A stretch of DNA of 34,926 bases from an uncultured Clostridia bacterium. GTDB lineage: Bacteria > Bacillota > Clostridia > Oscillospirales > Ruminococcaceae. This document shows, piece after piece, positions 23,325-31,626 of the stretch. The notes under the pieces are model-generated. The model made no database searches, was not told where the DNA came from, and saw only the letters and a program-made list of their open reading frames with translations. The stretch covers positions 1 through 34,926 of the forward strand of contig CANQWD010000028.1 in assembly GCA_947627465.1 (NCBI GenBank), read 5' to 3'. The position numbers were made by a program, and so were the translations under genes. Position 1 is the stretch's first letter; each line of letters starts with the position of its first letter.

Positions 23325-24365
23325 TTAACTAACGCTCCTCGGCTTTGCAGTTTCTCTGACTATAAGTATCGGCGTTATGACCTTGTTGACGGGCTTGGAC
23401 AATGGCTTGGGGCGGCGTTTTTTCTGCTCGTCCATCTGACTTATCAGAAGCTTCATCGCTTCATCTGCCATGATGCTTACTTGCTGCCCTATGGTGCTTA
23501 TGGGAATGACCGCCTCACGCGAGATCGGCGAGTCGTCAAAGCCCACGATTTTATATTTTTCGGGCAGCTTTCCGTATTTTTCAAAAATGATATTCAGCAG
23601 GATGTTGGCGTGGGTATCGTTCGGCATAAAAACACCGACCGCCTTTTTGGGATATTCATTTTCCAGTTCTTTGAAAAGCTTCAAAATTCCTGCGTGGTTT
23701 TCCTCAAAATTGTTTCCCATATCTGTGAGTATGATCCTATGATCTATTTTATGTTCCTCGCAAAAATCTTTAAATCCGCTTATTCTGCCGTAAGCGGGCA
23801 TACTTTCGGGAATATCGCTATTGACGTGTATGATAATATCACATCCGCTTTTAACAAGCAAGCTTGCCGCTTGTACTCCGCCCATGTAATTGTCCGTGGT
23901 TATGCCGCAAACGTGCTGCTGCTCACGTTCTATGGCAACGATTGGAATGTTGTATGCGGCAAGCTCCTTAGAGGAAAGCGTGTGACTGAGCGTTATCAGT
24001 CCTTCGATATTATAGGCGAGAAGCTCGGAGATGTATTTACGTTCGACCTCGGGGGCGCGGTTGCCCGCGAATACTATAAATTTATAGCCATATTTTTCAT
24101 ATGTGGAGATAATCTCGCTCAGCATATCTGAGTAGTAGTGCATATAAAGATTAGGAACTATCACGCCTATAAACTCCGTCTTGCCATTCGCCAACACCTT
24201 TGCCAGCTTATTCTCCTTATAGTCAAGAGCCTTTAGTGCTTCGGCTATTTTTTCCTGATTTTCCACGGTGAGCGAATCGGGGTCATTAAAATATCTTGAT
24301 ACGGTCGTCTTAGAAAAGCCCGTATATTCCGCTATATCCGCAAAGGTAATTTTTTTCTTGGTCAT
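23325..24365 (-). CDS. LacI-family repressor of the sucrose operon
   Basis: This 346-aa regulator has an N-terminal LacI helix-turn-helix (residues 6-26, FADIAEYTGFSKTTVSRYFND), a hinge, and a periplasmic-binding-protein-like effector domain (about 62-335). It is divergent from the sugar operon. Both intervening promoters carry paired CCGG-centred palindromes, so it probably represses both and is released by sucrose or a fructose-containing sugar. AGGAGT precedes the ATG. A 254-bp MITE lies between its promoter and start codon. No terminator is visible between it and the convergent relaxase gene. Confidence 0.92.
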   Translation of the reverse strand: MTKKKITFADIAEYTGFSKTTVSRYFNDPDSLTVENQEKIAEALKALDYKENKLAKVLANGKTEFIGVIVPNLYMHYYSDMLSEIISTYEKYGYKFIVFAGNRAPEVERKYISELLAYNIEGLITLSHTLSSKELAAYNIPIVAIEREQQHVCGITTDNYMGGVQAASLLVKSGCDIIIHVNSDIPESMPAYGRISGFKDFCEEHKIDHRIILTDMGNNFEENHAGILKLFKELENEYPKKAVGVFMPNDTHANILLNIIFEKYGKLPEKYKIVGFDDSPISREAVIPISTIGQQVSIMADEAMKLLISQMDEQKKRRPKPLSKPVNKVITPILIVRETAKPRSVS

Positions 24366-24415
24366 AATGTACTCCTCTTTTCTTTAGGGAAAACCGCCCT
24401 CGGTCGGCAGTCTCT

Positions 24416-24669
24416 TTAAGGCAACACCGCACAAAGACCGCGCTGCGCGCTTTGCCGCCCGCTTGCTTGCATATTTTAGCGTGACCTTTGGTCACTCGGT
24501 CATTTTTGCCAAAAACTCCTTGAAATACGACAGTATTCCTGCGTCGTTTTTGGCAATCTGACGAAAAATCTGACTGCGCAATCGGACGTGATCTCCCCCG
24601 GTGGGGGAGGTGTCGCGCAGCGACAGAGGGGCTGACCGACAGACCAATCTTTGTGCGGTGTTGCCTTAA
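24416..24669. mobile_element. MITE-like repeat, 254 bp, in the lacI leader
   Basis: Perfect 22-base inverted repeats starting TTAAGGCAACACCGCACA (24416-24437) end the element and return reversed at 24648-24669. The interior includes further inverted segments (GCCAAAAAC... near 24508 and ...GTTTTTGGC near 24550; CTCCCCC/GGGGGAG at 24593-24609). It has no ORF. I recall similar GGCAACACCGCACAAAG repeats scattered in Ruminococcaceae genomes, which should be checked by search. The outer TTAA may be a target duplication. Confidence 0.85.
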
Positions 24670-24674
24670 CATAA

Positions 24675-24731
24675 AGTATATCACAATACGGTAATTATTT
24701 CAATAGAAAAACCGGTAAAGTAACCGGTTTT
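24675..24731 (-). promoter_or_regulatory. lacI promoter and operator pair
   Basis: On the minus strand TTGAAA (24698-24703) and TATACT (24675-24680) are 17 bases apart. Just upstream, AAAACCGGT (24708-24716) and ACCGGTTTT (24723-24731) form an inverted repeat; the two CCGG cores are 12 bases apart. The predicted start is at the edge of the MITE, so the MITE would be transcribed as leader RNA. Confidence 0.75.
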
Positions 24732-24802
24732 GTTGATTTCCTCCAAATTATGCTCTCGTTTCTTGTTATTTATAACAAAAATAAAAAAATCAGAAAAAAC
24801 TC

Positions 24803-24866
24803 TTGACAAACGTGTTGAAATGGTGTATTATGTAATCACAAAGTAACCGGTTACTTTACCGGTTAC
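24803..24866 (+). promoter_or_regulatory. Sucrose operon promoter and operator pair
   Basis: TTGACA (24803-24808), a 17-base spacer and TATTAT (24826-24831) precede the 16-base palindrome AAGTAACCGGTTACTT (24841-24856). A second TTACCGGTTAC (24856-24866) lies with its CCGG 12 bases further on. The operators cover the transcription start, as expected for LacI-type repression. The pair is 135 bases from the matching pair at the lacI promoter, which would allow looping. Confidence 0.85.
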
Positions 24867-24899
24867 GAGAACGCGAATATTTTTAGTAAGGAGGACGCA

Positions 24900-26219
24900 A
24901 TGAAGAAGGTAATTTGTTTGGCGGCGGCGCTTGCGGTGGCTGCCGCGGCGCTTACCGGATGCTCACGGTCGGTAAAGCCCGGAGAGGTGGCGGGGTTTGA
25001 TGAAGGTGAGCAGTATCTGAGCATCTGGGTACACTCGATCGAGGACACTCCGGAAGGACAGTCCTACAGAAAATCGGTCGAGGCGTTCAACGAGAAGTTC
25101 AACGGAACATATTTCGCGGATATCGAGTTCATTCCGCGAAACGACAGCGGCGGCGGATATTCCGACAAAGTAAACGCATCTGTGCTCTCGGGCGGTTTGC
25201 CCGATGTTCTCACGGTAGACGGTCCGAATATCGCGGCGTATGCGGCAAACGGGATAATTCAGCCGCTTGCCGAGCTTTCGGAGGAAGAACGCGGCATATA
25301 TCTCGATTCGATATTGGAGCAGGGTACATTCAACGATAAGCTTTATGCGCTTGGTGCGATGGAATCCAGCGTTGGACTTTACTACAACAAGGCTATCCTG
25401 CGCGAGGCGGGTATCGAGGTTCCTAAGGCGGGCCAGCCGTGGAGCTTTTCGGAATTCCTTGAAATACTCGAAAAGCTGAAGCCCACTATGGATGGGAAAA
25501 ACGGTTATCCGCTCGATATGACGTTCCCGGTCGGAGAGGCAAGCATTTATTATTTCGCTCCGTTTATCTGGTCTAACGGCGGCGAGCTTGTAAGCGATGA
25601 CGGCTTAACGGTGGACGGCTATTTCAATTCCGATACGAATGTCGAAACGATGAAATATTTCCGGGATCTGGTCGATAAAAAATATATGTCCTCGGTACCT
25701 ATTTCAAATCTTTTTGAGAGTGGGCGCGCGGCATTCAAATTTGACGGAGCGTGGGAGGTCAACACTATCTACACCAGCTATCCCGATATTGAATTGGGAG
25801 TAGCTCCCTACATAGTCGGAGATGACTGGAACGGTGAGCGATACACACCTACAGGCTCGTGGGCGTTCGCGGCTTCGTCCGGCTCAAAGAATATTGAGGG
25901 TGCCACGGAGCTAGTAAAATGGATGAGCGGCGTTGAGAGCGGGCTTGATCTTTACAGACAGACAAAGTCGCTGCCGTCCACATACGAGGCTTATAATTAT
26001 ATCACCGACTTCACGGACGATGAGAATTATAAAGCACTCTACGAACAGTTAAGGGATTTCGGACACCCCCGCCCGAAAACTCCCGCATATCCGCAGCTCA
26101 GCTCGTCCTTCCAGCAGTCGCTAGAAAACATCGCAATAAGCGGCATGGGCGCAGCGGAACAGCTCAAAAAATCTACAGAAAGGATAAACGCCAAGCTGGA
26201 GCGTTACACAAGAACATGA
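24900..26219 (+). CDS. ABC sugar importer, substrate-binding lipoprotein
   Basis: This 439-aa extracellular binding protein has a lipoprotein signal peptide with LTGC, Cys21 being lipidated. The mature part is a family-1 type sugar-binding protein (MalE/MsmE-like) with NASVLSGGLPDVLTVDGPNIAAYAANG near 80, GLYYNKAILREAGIEVPK near 160 and a late GRAAFKFDGAWE segment. GGAGG lies before ATG 24900. It is the first gene of the operon and its TGA overlaps the ATG of the next. With GH32 and fructokinase downstream, the ligand is most likely sucrose or a short fructo-oligosaccharide. Confidence 0.93.
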   Translation: MKKVICLAAALAVAAAALTGCSRSVKPGEVAGFDEGEQYLSIWVHSIEDTPEGQSYRKSVEAFNEKFNGTYFADIEFIPRNDSGGGYSDKVNASVLSGGLPDVLTVDGPNIAAYAANGIIQPLAELSEEERGIYLDSILEQGTFNDKLYALGAMESSVGLYYNKAILREAGIEVPKAGQPWSFSEFLEILEKLKPTMDGKNGYPLDMTFPVGEASIYYFAPFIWSNGGELVSDDGLTVDGYFNSDTNVETMKYFRDLVDKKYMSSVPISNLFESGRAAFKFDGAWEVNTIYTSYPDIELGVAPYIVGDDWNGERYTPTGSWAFAASSGSKNIEGATELVKWMSGVESGLDLYRQTKSLPSTYEAYNYITDFTDDENYKALYEQLRDFGHPRPKTPAYPQLSSSFQQSLENIAISGMGAAEQLKKSTERINAKLERYTRT

Positions 26220-27112
26220 TGAAAAAGAACAGAGCTAATTCTATTATGGGAATGGCGTTTTTCGGACCCGCGCTGGTTCTGCTGACGGTGTTCCTGTTTA
26301 TCCCGATGATCCTCACGGTCATTTACAGCTTTACGGATTATTTCGCGCTCAGTCCCGCAACGACGCATTTCGTAGGACTGGAGAATTTCGGTAAGATATT
26401 TAAGGACGAACTGTTTATGCAGTCGTTCGGGAACACGGTAAAATTCGTGCTGATAATCGTGCCGCTGCAATGTCTTGGCGCGTTGGGATTGGCACTGCTT
26501 ATCAACAAGGTCACATATTGCAAGAAGTATTTCAAGGTCGCGTTTTTCGTACCGGTAGTTATGTCACTGGCGGTCGTATCAACGCTTTGGATGCAGATCT
26601 ACAGCCCCGAGGGTATTTTGAACACCGTACTTACCAATATGGGATTTGACCCGCAGCCGTTTATCCACAGCACTGATCAGGCGCTGCCCTCCATTGCAAT
26701 AATGAGCGCGTGGCAGGGCATGGGATATCAGATGATAATCTTCCTCGGCGGCTTGCAGGCAATAAATCCCGCGCTATATGAAGCGGCGGAAATGGATCAC
26801 GCGAGTGCGTGGAAGAAGTTTAAAGACATCACGCTCCCAGAGCTTAAGCCGCTTTGCGTGTTCGTATTCATTACGGTGACTATAGGCGCGTTCAGAATGA
26901 TCGTTCAGCCGATGGTAATGACGGGCGGCGGACCTTCAAATTCCACATACACTATCGTATATGACATATACGAAACAGGCACAGTAAACTGGGAAATAGG
27001 GCTTGCTTCAGCAATGGCGGTCGTATTCGTGATTTTCGTAGTGATACTTACGATCATTCAGAATGTGCTGACCAAGGATAAGGAGGACAAACATGAAAAC
27101 AAGAAAAAGTAA
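26216..27112 (+). CDS. ABC sugar importer permease (MalF/UgpA-like)
   Basis: The product (298 aa) has about six membrane segments and the cytoplasmic EAA loop EAAEMDHASAWKKFKDITLPELKP that contacts the ATPase. The N-terminal segment FFGPALVLLTVFLFIPMILTVIYSF is typical of the family. It overlaps the binding-protein gene by ATGA and the next permease gene by 20 bases, so translation is coupled. Confidence 0.93.
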   Translation: MMKKNRANSIMGMAFFGPALVLLTVFLFIPMILTVIYSFTDYFALSPATTHFVGLENFGKIFKDELFMQSFGNTVKFVLIIVPLQCLGALGLALLINKVTYCKKYFKVAFFVPVVMSLAVVSTLWMQIYSPEGILNTVLTNMGFDPQPFIHSTDQALPSIAIMSAWQGMGYQMIIFLGGLQAINPALYEAAEMDHASAWKKFKDITLPELKPLCVFVFITVTIGAFRMIVQPMVMTGGGPSNSTYTIVYDIYETGTVNWEIGLASAMAVVFVIFVVILTIIQNVLTKDKEDKHENKKK

Positions 27113-27944
27113 GGTGCTTGGAATAATACTTGTTGTCGTCATGATAATTCTTTCGCTGCTGTTTCTGTTCCCCGTGGTGTGGATGATAGCGAACTCTTTT
27201 AAGGGCGACGCGGCGATAACGGCAGATATGAACACGATACAAGCGTTCGTTCCGCCCGCTCCCGGAAAGGGCTTTTTTAACAACTATGTTTCCATTATCA
27301 CCGATACGAATTTTTTGAGATATATGCTCAACACGCTGTTCTACGCTGCACTGCTGATCGTGCTCGGTGTCGTTGTGAATGGTCTTGCGGGATATGCTCT
27401 GGCGAAGATAAAATTTCCGTTTCGAGATAAATGGCTGATGATCATAATGATGCTGATGATAATCCCGTCCGAAACGATAATTACGATCAATTTTCTTTTT
27501 ATCGCGAAGCTGGGACTGCTCAACACAGTAATCGGATATATTCTTCCTATGATCGTAAATCCGTTCAACATATTCCTTTTCAGACAGGTGTTCGTAAGTC
27601 TGCCCGACGACGTTTACGAGGCGGCGCAGCTCGATCATTGCGGACCGGTAAAATACTTCTTCACAATGGTGCTGCCCATGTCAAAGACCGTAGTAGCCAC
27701 TGTAAGCGTTTTCACATTTCTGAATGTATGGAACGACTATCTTTGGCCTTCGCTAGTCTTCACCTCAAGTGATCTGCTTACCACGCAGATAGGGCTTAAT
27801 TCCATAACATCAAACGAAAACACCACAATGGGGCAGACGCTTGCGGTAATAACGCTTATCACCATACCGGTCATTATAATTTATTCGCTGTTCTCGAAGC
27901 AGATCGTCGAGGGCGTAGTTTCAACGGGTTCAAAGGAGGGCTAA
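27093..27944 (+). CDS. ABC sugar importer permease (MalG/UgpE-like)
   Basis: This 283-aa inner-membrane protein pairs with the preceding one. The N-terminal membrane segment is ILVVVMIILSLLFLFPVVWMI, and the EAA loop is EAAQLDHCGPVKYFFTMVLPMSK. The later LNVWNDYLWPSL motif is characteristic of MalG-type permeases. AAGGAGG lies within the previous gene just ahead of ATG 27093. The ATPase gene follows after 3 bases. Confidence 0.93.
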   Translation: MKTRKSKVLGIILVVVMIILSLLFLFPVVWMIANSFKGDAAITADMNTIQAFVPPAPGKGFFNNYVSIITDTNFLRYMLNTLFYAALLIVLGVVVNGLAGYALAKIKFPFRDKWLMIIMMLMIIPSETIITINFLFIAKLGLLNTVIGYILPMIVNPFNIFLFRQVFVSLPDDVYEAAQLDHCGPVKYFFTMVLPMSKTVVATVSVFTFLNVWNDYLWPSLVFTSSDLLTTQIGLNSITSNENTTMGQTLAVITLITIPVIIIYSLFSKQIVEGVVSTGSKEG

Positions 27945-27947
27945 ATC

Positions 27948-29042
27948 ATGAGTTTTATCGAGCTTAAAAAAATCTGCAAGAAATATCCGAACGCCGCAAA
28001 AAATTCGGTGACGGATTTTAACCTTGAGATCAATGAAAAGGAATTCATCGCGTTTGTAGGACCGTCCGGCTGCGGAAAATCCACAACGCTTAGAATGATC
28101 GCGGGCTTTGAGGATATAACAAGCGGCGAGCTTTACATAGACGGTAAGCTGATGAACGAGGTCAAGCCTTGTGACAGAGGTATAGCCATGGTGTTTCAGA
28201 ACTACGCGCTGTATCCGCATATGACAGTCGAAAAGAACATCTCCTACGGACTTAAGAATATGAAGGTGCCTGCCGATAAAATAAAGGAAAAAGTCGATTG
28301 GGCTATCGACATATTAGGTCTTTCGGAATACCGTTACAGAAAGCCGAAAAACCTCTCGGGCGGTCAGCGCCAGAGGGTCGCGCTCGGACGCGCTATCGTC
28401 AAGGACTCAAAGGTGTTTCTCATGGACGAACCGCTCTCCAACCTCGACGCGAAACTGCGTGTCAGCATGAGAAACGAGATCAGCAAGCTTCACCGTGAGC
28501 TTGGCAGCACTACCATTTATGTTACTCACGATCAGGTCGAGGCAATGACCATGGCGGACAGGATCGTCATCATGAAGGATGGCGTTGTTCAGCAGGTCGG
28601 CAAGCCTATGGAGCTGTATGAACACCCTGTCAATAAGTTTGTCGCGGGATTTATCGGTTCGCCTCAGATGAATTTCTACGATGTGAGCATTGACGGCAAT
28701 ATCGTGAAATTCTCCGACGGCAAAACTATGAAGCTTCCCGAAAGCGTGATCTCGAAGCTTGGCGGGAAAACGTCGGGGCTGATACTTGGCATACGCGGCG
28801 AGGATATCAAGCTGGAAGCCCAGAGCCTTGACGTGTATAAAGACACCAAGCAGAGCGCGGTCATTGAAAACACCGAGGTCATGGGCAATGAAAATAATCT
28901 TTACTTTACATTCGGCGGTACGGTGACTATCGCGCGTGTATCAAAGTACGAAATAAGCCGTGTGGGTGATACGATAGAATTTGTATTCAATCCGTCGAGA
29001 ATACATTTCTTCGATAAGGAAACCGAAAACTGCTTGTTTTAA
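27948..29042 (+). CDS. ABC sugar importer ATPase (MsmK/UgpC-like)
   Basis: The product (364 aa) powers the importer. Walker A is GPSGCGKST (38-46), the signature is LSGGQ (136-140) and Walker B is LMDEP with D160/E161. The switch His lies in YVTHDQVEAMTMADRI. The C-terminal 130 residues form the TOBE-type regulatory domain found in MsmK/MalK. Many Firmicutes share one such ATPase among importers from a distant locus; here a dedicated copy is in the operon, making the cargo self-sufficient after transfer. Confidence 0.94.
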   Translation: MSFIELKKICKKYPNAAKNSVTDFNLEINEKEFIAFVGPSGCGKSTTLRMIAGFEDITSGELYIDGKLMNEVKPCDRGIAMVFQNYALYPHMTVEKNISYGLKNMKVPADKIKEKVDWAIDILGLSEYRYRKPKNLSGGQRQRVALGRAIVKDSKVFLMDEPLSNLDAKLRVSMRNEISKLHRELGSTTIYVTHDQVEAMTMADRIVIMKDGVVQQVGKPMELYEHPVNKFVAGFIGSPQMNFYDVSIDGNIVKFSDGKTMKLPESVISKLGGKTSGLILGIRGEDIKLEAQSLDVYKDTKQSAVIENTEVMGNENNLYFTFGGTVTIARVSKYEISRVGDTIEFVFNPSRIHFFDKETENCLF

Positions 29043-29052
29043 GGAGAATACC

Positions 29053-30333
29053 ATGCGAGAGATTCACTTGAAAGCCCCGCGCGGCTGGATAAATGACCCC
29101 AACGGATTTATATATTTCAATGGGAAATACCACCTGTTCTATCAGCATTTCCCGTATGCTCCCAAATGGGGAAGAATGCACTGGGGACACGCGGTAAGCC
29201 GCGACCTTACAAATTGGGAGCATAAAGATATAGCATTATTTCCGACCAAGCTTGACGACAAGGACGGCTGCTTCTCTGGGAGTGCCGTCGAGTTGGACGG
29301 CAGGCTTCATCTGTTCTATACGGGAGTAAAATACAGCGTTTACGATCCCGAGAATATAAATTGTTGTCTGAATGATCAATTCATTTCGGCGCAGCTCCAT
29401 ATTTCCTCCAAGGACGGATACTGCTTTGACAATTTTGGAGGAAAAGAAACGATAATCCCGCCTCTTGAAGATCCCGAGATCGGCGACAGGTCGCACACCC
29501 GCGATCCTAAGGTCTGGCACGGCGCAAATGGCGAATGGCACATGATCCTCGGTAGCACGGCTCACGGAAAAGGTAAGTTTTTGTTCTATACAAGCCGCGA
29601 CCTTGTTCATTGGGAATACAAAAATTCCTATTCCAAGGACGGGCTTGGCTGGATGTGGGAGTGTCCCGATTACTTCACCGTTGACGGAAAAGGTGTTGTG
29701 ATTTTCTCTCCCATGGGACTTGCGAACGGACAGCAGGCAATGTGCGCGGCGGCGGAATTTGACGAAAGCACCTGCGAAATGTCTCTCTCGGACAGCGTTC
29801 AATATTTCGACTGCGGACTTGATCTTTACGCGCCGCAGAGTACGTTGGATAAAGACGGCAGACGCGTGGTTATAGCATGGCTGAGGATGCCCGAGCCTAT
29901 GAAAAACGGTGCGATCGGAATGTTCTCCATTCCCAGAATTTGCGAGGTCAAAGACGGGCACATCTTCTTCAAGCCCCATCCCGATATTAGCAAAAAATTC
30001 ACGCGAAAGACCGATGTGCCCGAGAAGATATATATGGTTCGTTCAACGCTAGAAAACGGCGGCGTTTTGAATGTCGGAGGGTTTGAGATATATCCGGAAA
30101 ACGGTAAACTCGTTACCGACAGATCGGCGGTAAACCGCGGTGGAGAACAGTTCCCGGATAGAAGTGAAACGCCGCCGATCGGTGAGAAATGTACGCTTGA
30201 GATATACGTTGACGAAAATATTATCGAGGTGTTTGTAAACGGCGGAGAATATGTAATTACAAACGCGGTATACGGTCTGACGGATAAGATTTCGGGCGGC
30301 ATAGATACCGAGATCTTCGCAATGGAGGAATGA
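29053..30333 (+). CDS. GH32 sucrose/fructoside hydrolase
   Basis: This 426-aa glycoside hydrolase family 32 enzyme splits a terminal beta-fructosyl bond. The nucleophile is Asp15 in WINDPNG, the transition-state stabiliser Asp151 in TRDPKVW, and the acid/base Glu203 in WECPD. A five-bladed propeller (about 1-300) is followed by a beta-sandwich (about 330-426, with LEIYVDENIIEVFVNGGEY). It has no signal peptide, so it acts in the cytoplasm on imported sugar. Uptake is by an ABC system, so the substrate is probably free sucrose or a fructo-oligosaccharide instead of sucrose-6-phosphate. I chose ATG 29053, with AAGGAG at 29041-29046, over an upstream start inside the ATPase gene. Confidence 0.93.
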   Translation: MREIHLKAPRGWINDPNGFIYFNGKYHLFYQHFPYAPKWGRMHWGHAVSRDLTNWEHKDIALFPTKLDDKDGCFSGSAVELDGRLHLFYTGVKYSVYDPENINCCLNDQFISAQLHISSKDGYCFDNFGGKETIIPPLEDPEIGDRSHTRDPKVWHGANGEWHMILGSTAHGKGKFLFYTSRDLVHWEYKNSYSKDGLGWMWECPDYFTVDGKGVVIFSPMGLANGQQAMCAAAEFDESTCEMSLSDSVQYFDCGLDLYAPQSTLDKDGRRVVIAWLRMPEPMKNGAIGMFSIPRICEVKDGHIFFKPHPDISKKFTRKTDVPEKIYMVRSTLENGGVLNVGGFEIYPENGKLVTDRSAVNRGGEQFPDRSETPPIGEKCTLEIYVDENIIEVFVNGGEYVITNAVYGLTDKISGGIDTEIFAMEE

Positions 30334-30335
30334 TC

Positions 30336-31304
30336 ATGACTAAGTTTGACGTGTGCGCGCTTGGCGAATTGCTGATAGATTTCACGGAAAACGGTGTAAG
30401 TCCCAAGGGCAATCCGCTTATGGAAGCCAATCCCGGCGGCGCTCCCTGCAATGTTCTCGCCATGCTGAACAAGCAGGGATATAAGACTGCCTTTATCGGG
30501 AAGATCGGTGATGATATTTTCGGGCGGCAGCTTCGCAAAACGGTCGAGAACATCGGCATTAACACCGAGGGGCTGATAACCGATAAGACCGTCAATACAA
30601 CTCTGGCGTTTGTTCATACCCTTGAGGGCGGCGACCGCGAGTTTTCGTTCTATAGAAACCCCGGCGCGGATATGATGCTGAACGAGAACGAGATAAACGA
30701 GAGCATTATCCAAAACAGCAGTATTTTTCATTTCGGTTCCTTGTCGATGACAAGCGAAATATGCGAAGCGGCTACCAAAAAGGCAGTATCGTTAGCGAAG
30801 AACTCGGGAGCTATAATATCGTTCGACCCTAATCTTCGCGAAAGCCTTTGGGATGATCTCGAAAAGGCGCGGGAAAAGATAGAATACGGTCTGGCGCACT
30901 GCGATATTCTGAAAATATCGGATAATGAGATATTGTGGCTGACCGGCAAGAACGATTTTGACGATGCCGTAAAAGCACTTCGCGAAAAGTACGCAAACAT
31001 CTCGCTGCTTCTTCTTTCACTCGGGAAGAACGGCAGCAGAGCATATTCAAAGAGCGGATCTGCCGTTGCGCCATGCGCTCCGGCAAAAACGATAGAAACA
31101 ACGGGCGCGGGGGATACATTCTGCGGGGCAGTACTCGGAAAGGTTCTCGAAAAAGGGCTTGCCGACTACTCCGACGGAGAGCTCCTGGAGATACTTGAAT
31201 TCGCCAACACCGCGGCGGGGATCATCACTGAACGAAAAGGCGCTCTGAAAGTAATGCCTGAGCTTTCGGAGATCTATGAAAGAATGGAGGAGCACAAACA
31301 ATGA
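30336..31304 (+). CDS. scrK: Fructokinase, PfkB family
   Basis: This 322-aa sugar kinase should phosphorylate the fructose released by the GH32 enzyme. It has the PfkB N-terminal signature NPGGAPCNVLAMLNKQGYKTAFIGKIGDD (about 32-60) and the C-terminal signature with the catalytic base Asp260 in TTGAGDTFCG. ATG 30336 is preferred to the in-frame ATG at 30330, because GGAGG at 30324-30328 leaves too little room for the earlier one. It follows the hydrolase by 2 bases and overlaps the HPr-like gene by 4. Confidence 0.9.
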   Translation: MTKFDVCALGELLIDFTENGVSPKGNPLMEANPGGAPCNVLAMLNKQGYKTAFIGKIGDDIFGRQLRKTVENIGINTEGLITDKTVNTTLAFVHTLEGGDREFSFYRNPGADMMLNENEINESIIQNSSIFHFGSLSMTSEICEAATKKAVSLAKNSGAIISFDPNLRESLWDDLEKAREKIEYGLAHCDILKISDNEILWLTGKNDFDDAVKALREKYANISLLLLSLGKNGSRAYSKSGSAVAPCAPAKTIETTGAGDTFCGAVLGKVLEKGLADYSDGELLEILEFANTAAGIITERKGALKVMPELSEIYERMEEHKQ

Positions 31305-31540
31305 CAGAATATCATATAAGCCTGCCTGATGTGGAGAGCGTCAAGTGTTTCGTAAATGCTGTTACACGTTTTGACTGCGATATAGATATCGTATCTGACA
31401 GATATGTAGTAGACGCGAAATCAATCATGGGTATTTTCAGTCTCAATCTCAGCAAACCTCTTTTGCTTAAAATAAATTCTTCCAACACCGATGAGGCGGA
31501 AGCTATAAGAGACGGAATAGCAGGATTTATTGTTGACTGA
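31301..31540 (+). CDS. HPr-like protein lacking His15 (Crh-like)
   Basis: This 79-aa protein has the HPr length and the regulatory-serine region VDAKSIMGIFSL, with Ser41 at the position of HPr Ser46. The segment that should hold GLHARP and the PTS phosphorylation His reads VESVKCFV instead, so it cannot accept phosphate from enzyme I. Bacillus Crh shows the same pattern: His15 replaced, Ser46 kept, used only as a catabolite-repression co-factor. It is the last gene of the operon, overlapping the kinase by ATGA. A role in CcpA-type signalling or in regulating the adjacent enzymes is inferred. Confidence 0.8.
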   Translation: MTEYHISLPDVESVKCFVNAVTRFDCDIDIVSDRYVVDAKSIMGIFSLNLSKPLLLKINSSNTDEAEAIRDGIAGFIVD

Positions 31541-31576
31541 ACATATATAAAAAATGAACAACAAAAGAAAGCTCAT

Positions 31577-31620
31577 AAAACGGATAGGGAGCATTATCGC
31601 CCTCTATCCGTTTTTGTTTT
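31577..31620. terminator. Bidirectional terminator between sucrose operon and SLOG gene
   Basis: AAAACGGATAG (31577-31587) pairs with CTATCCGTTTT (31604-31614), flanked by T runs in both directions. It ends the sugar operon on the plus strand and the SLOG gene on the minus strand. Its central 30 bases nearly match the terminator at 32452-32489. Confidence 0.85.
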
Positions 31621-31626
31621 ATCAAT

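Noticed and set aside
23229-24131. 300-aa plus-strand ORF
   Set aside because: It overlaps the end of the relaxase gene and runs antisense through the well-supported LacI gene.
24803-24900. CcpA (cre) site in the sucrose promoter
   Set aside because: No convincing match to the cre pattern was found; the visible palindromes are the CCGG-centred LacI-type sites.
29236-29979. 247-aa minus-strand ORF opposite the GH32 gene
   Set aside because: It is a shadow of a gene with all catalytic residues intact; no RBS or domain.
29826-30731. 301-aa minus-strand ORF opposite GH32/fructokinase
   Set aside because: It spans two well-supported plus-strand genes antisense and has no RBS.
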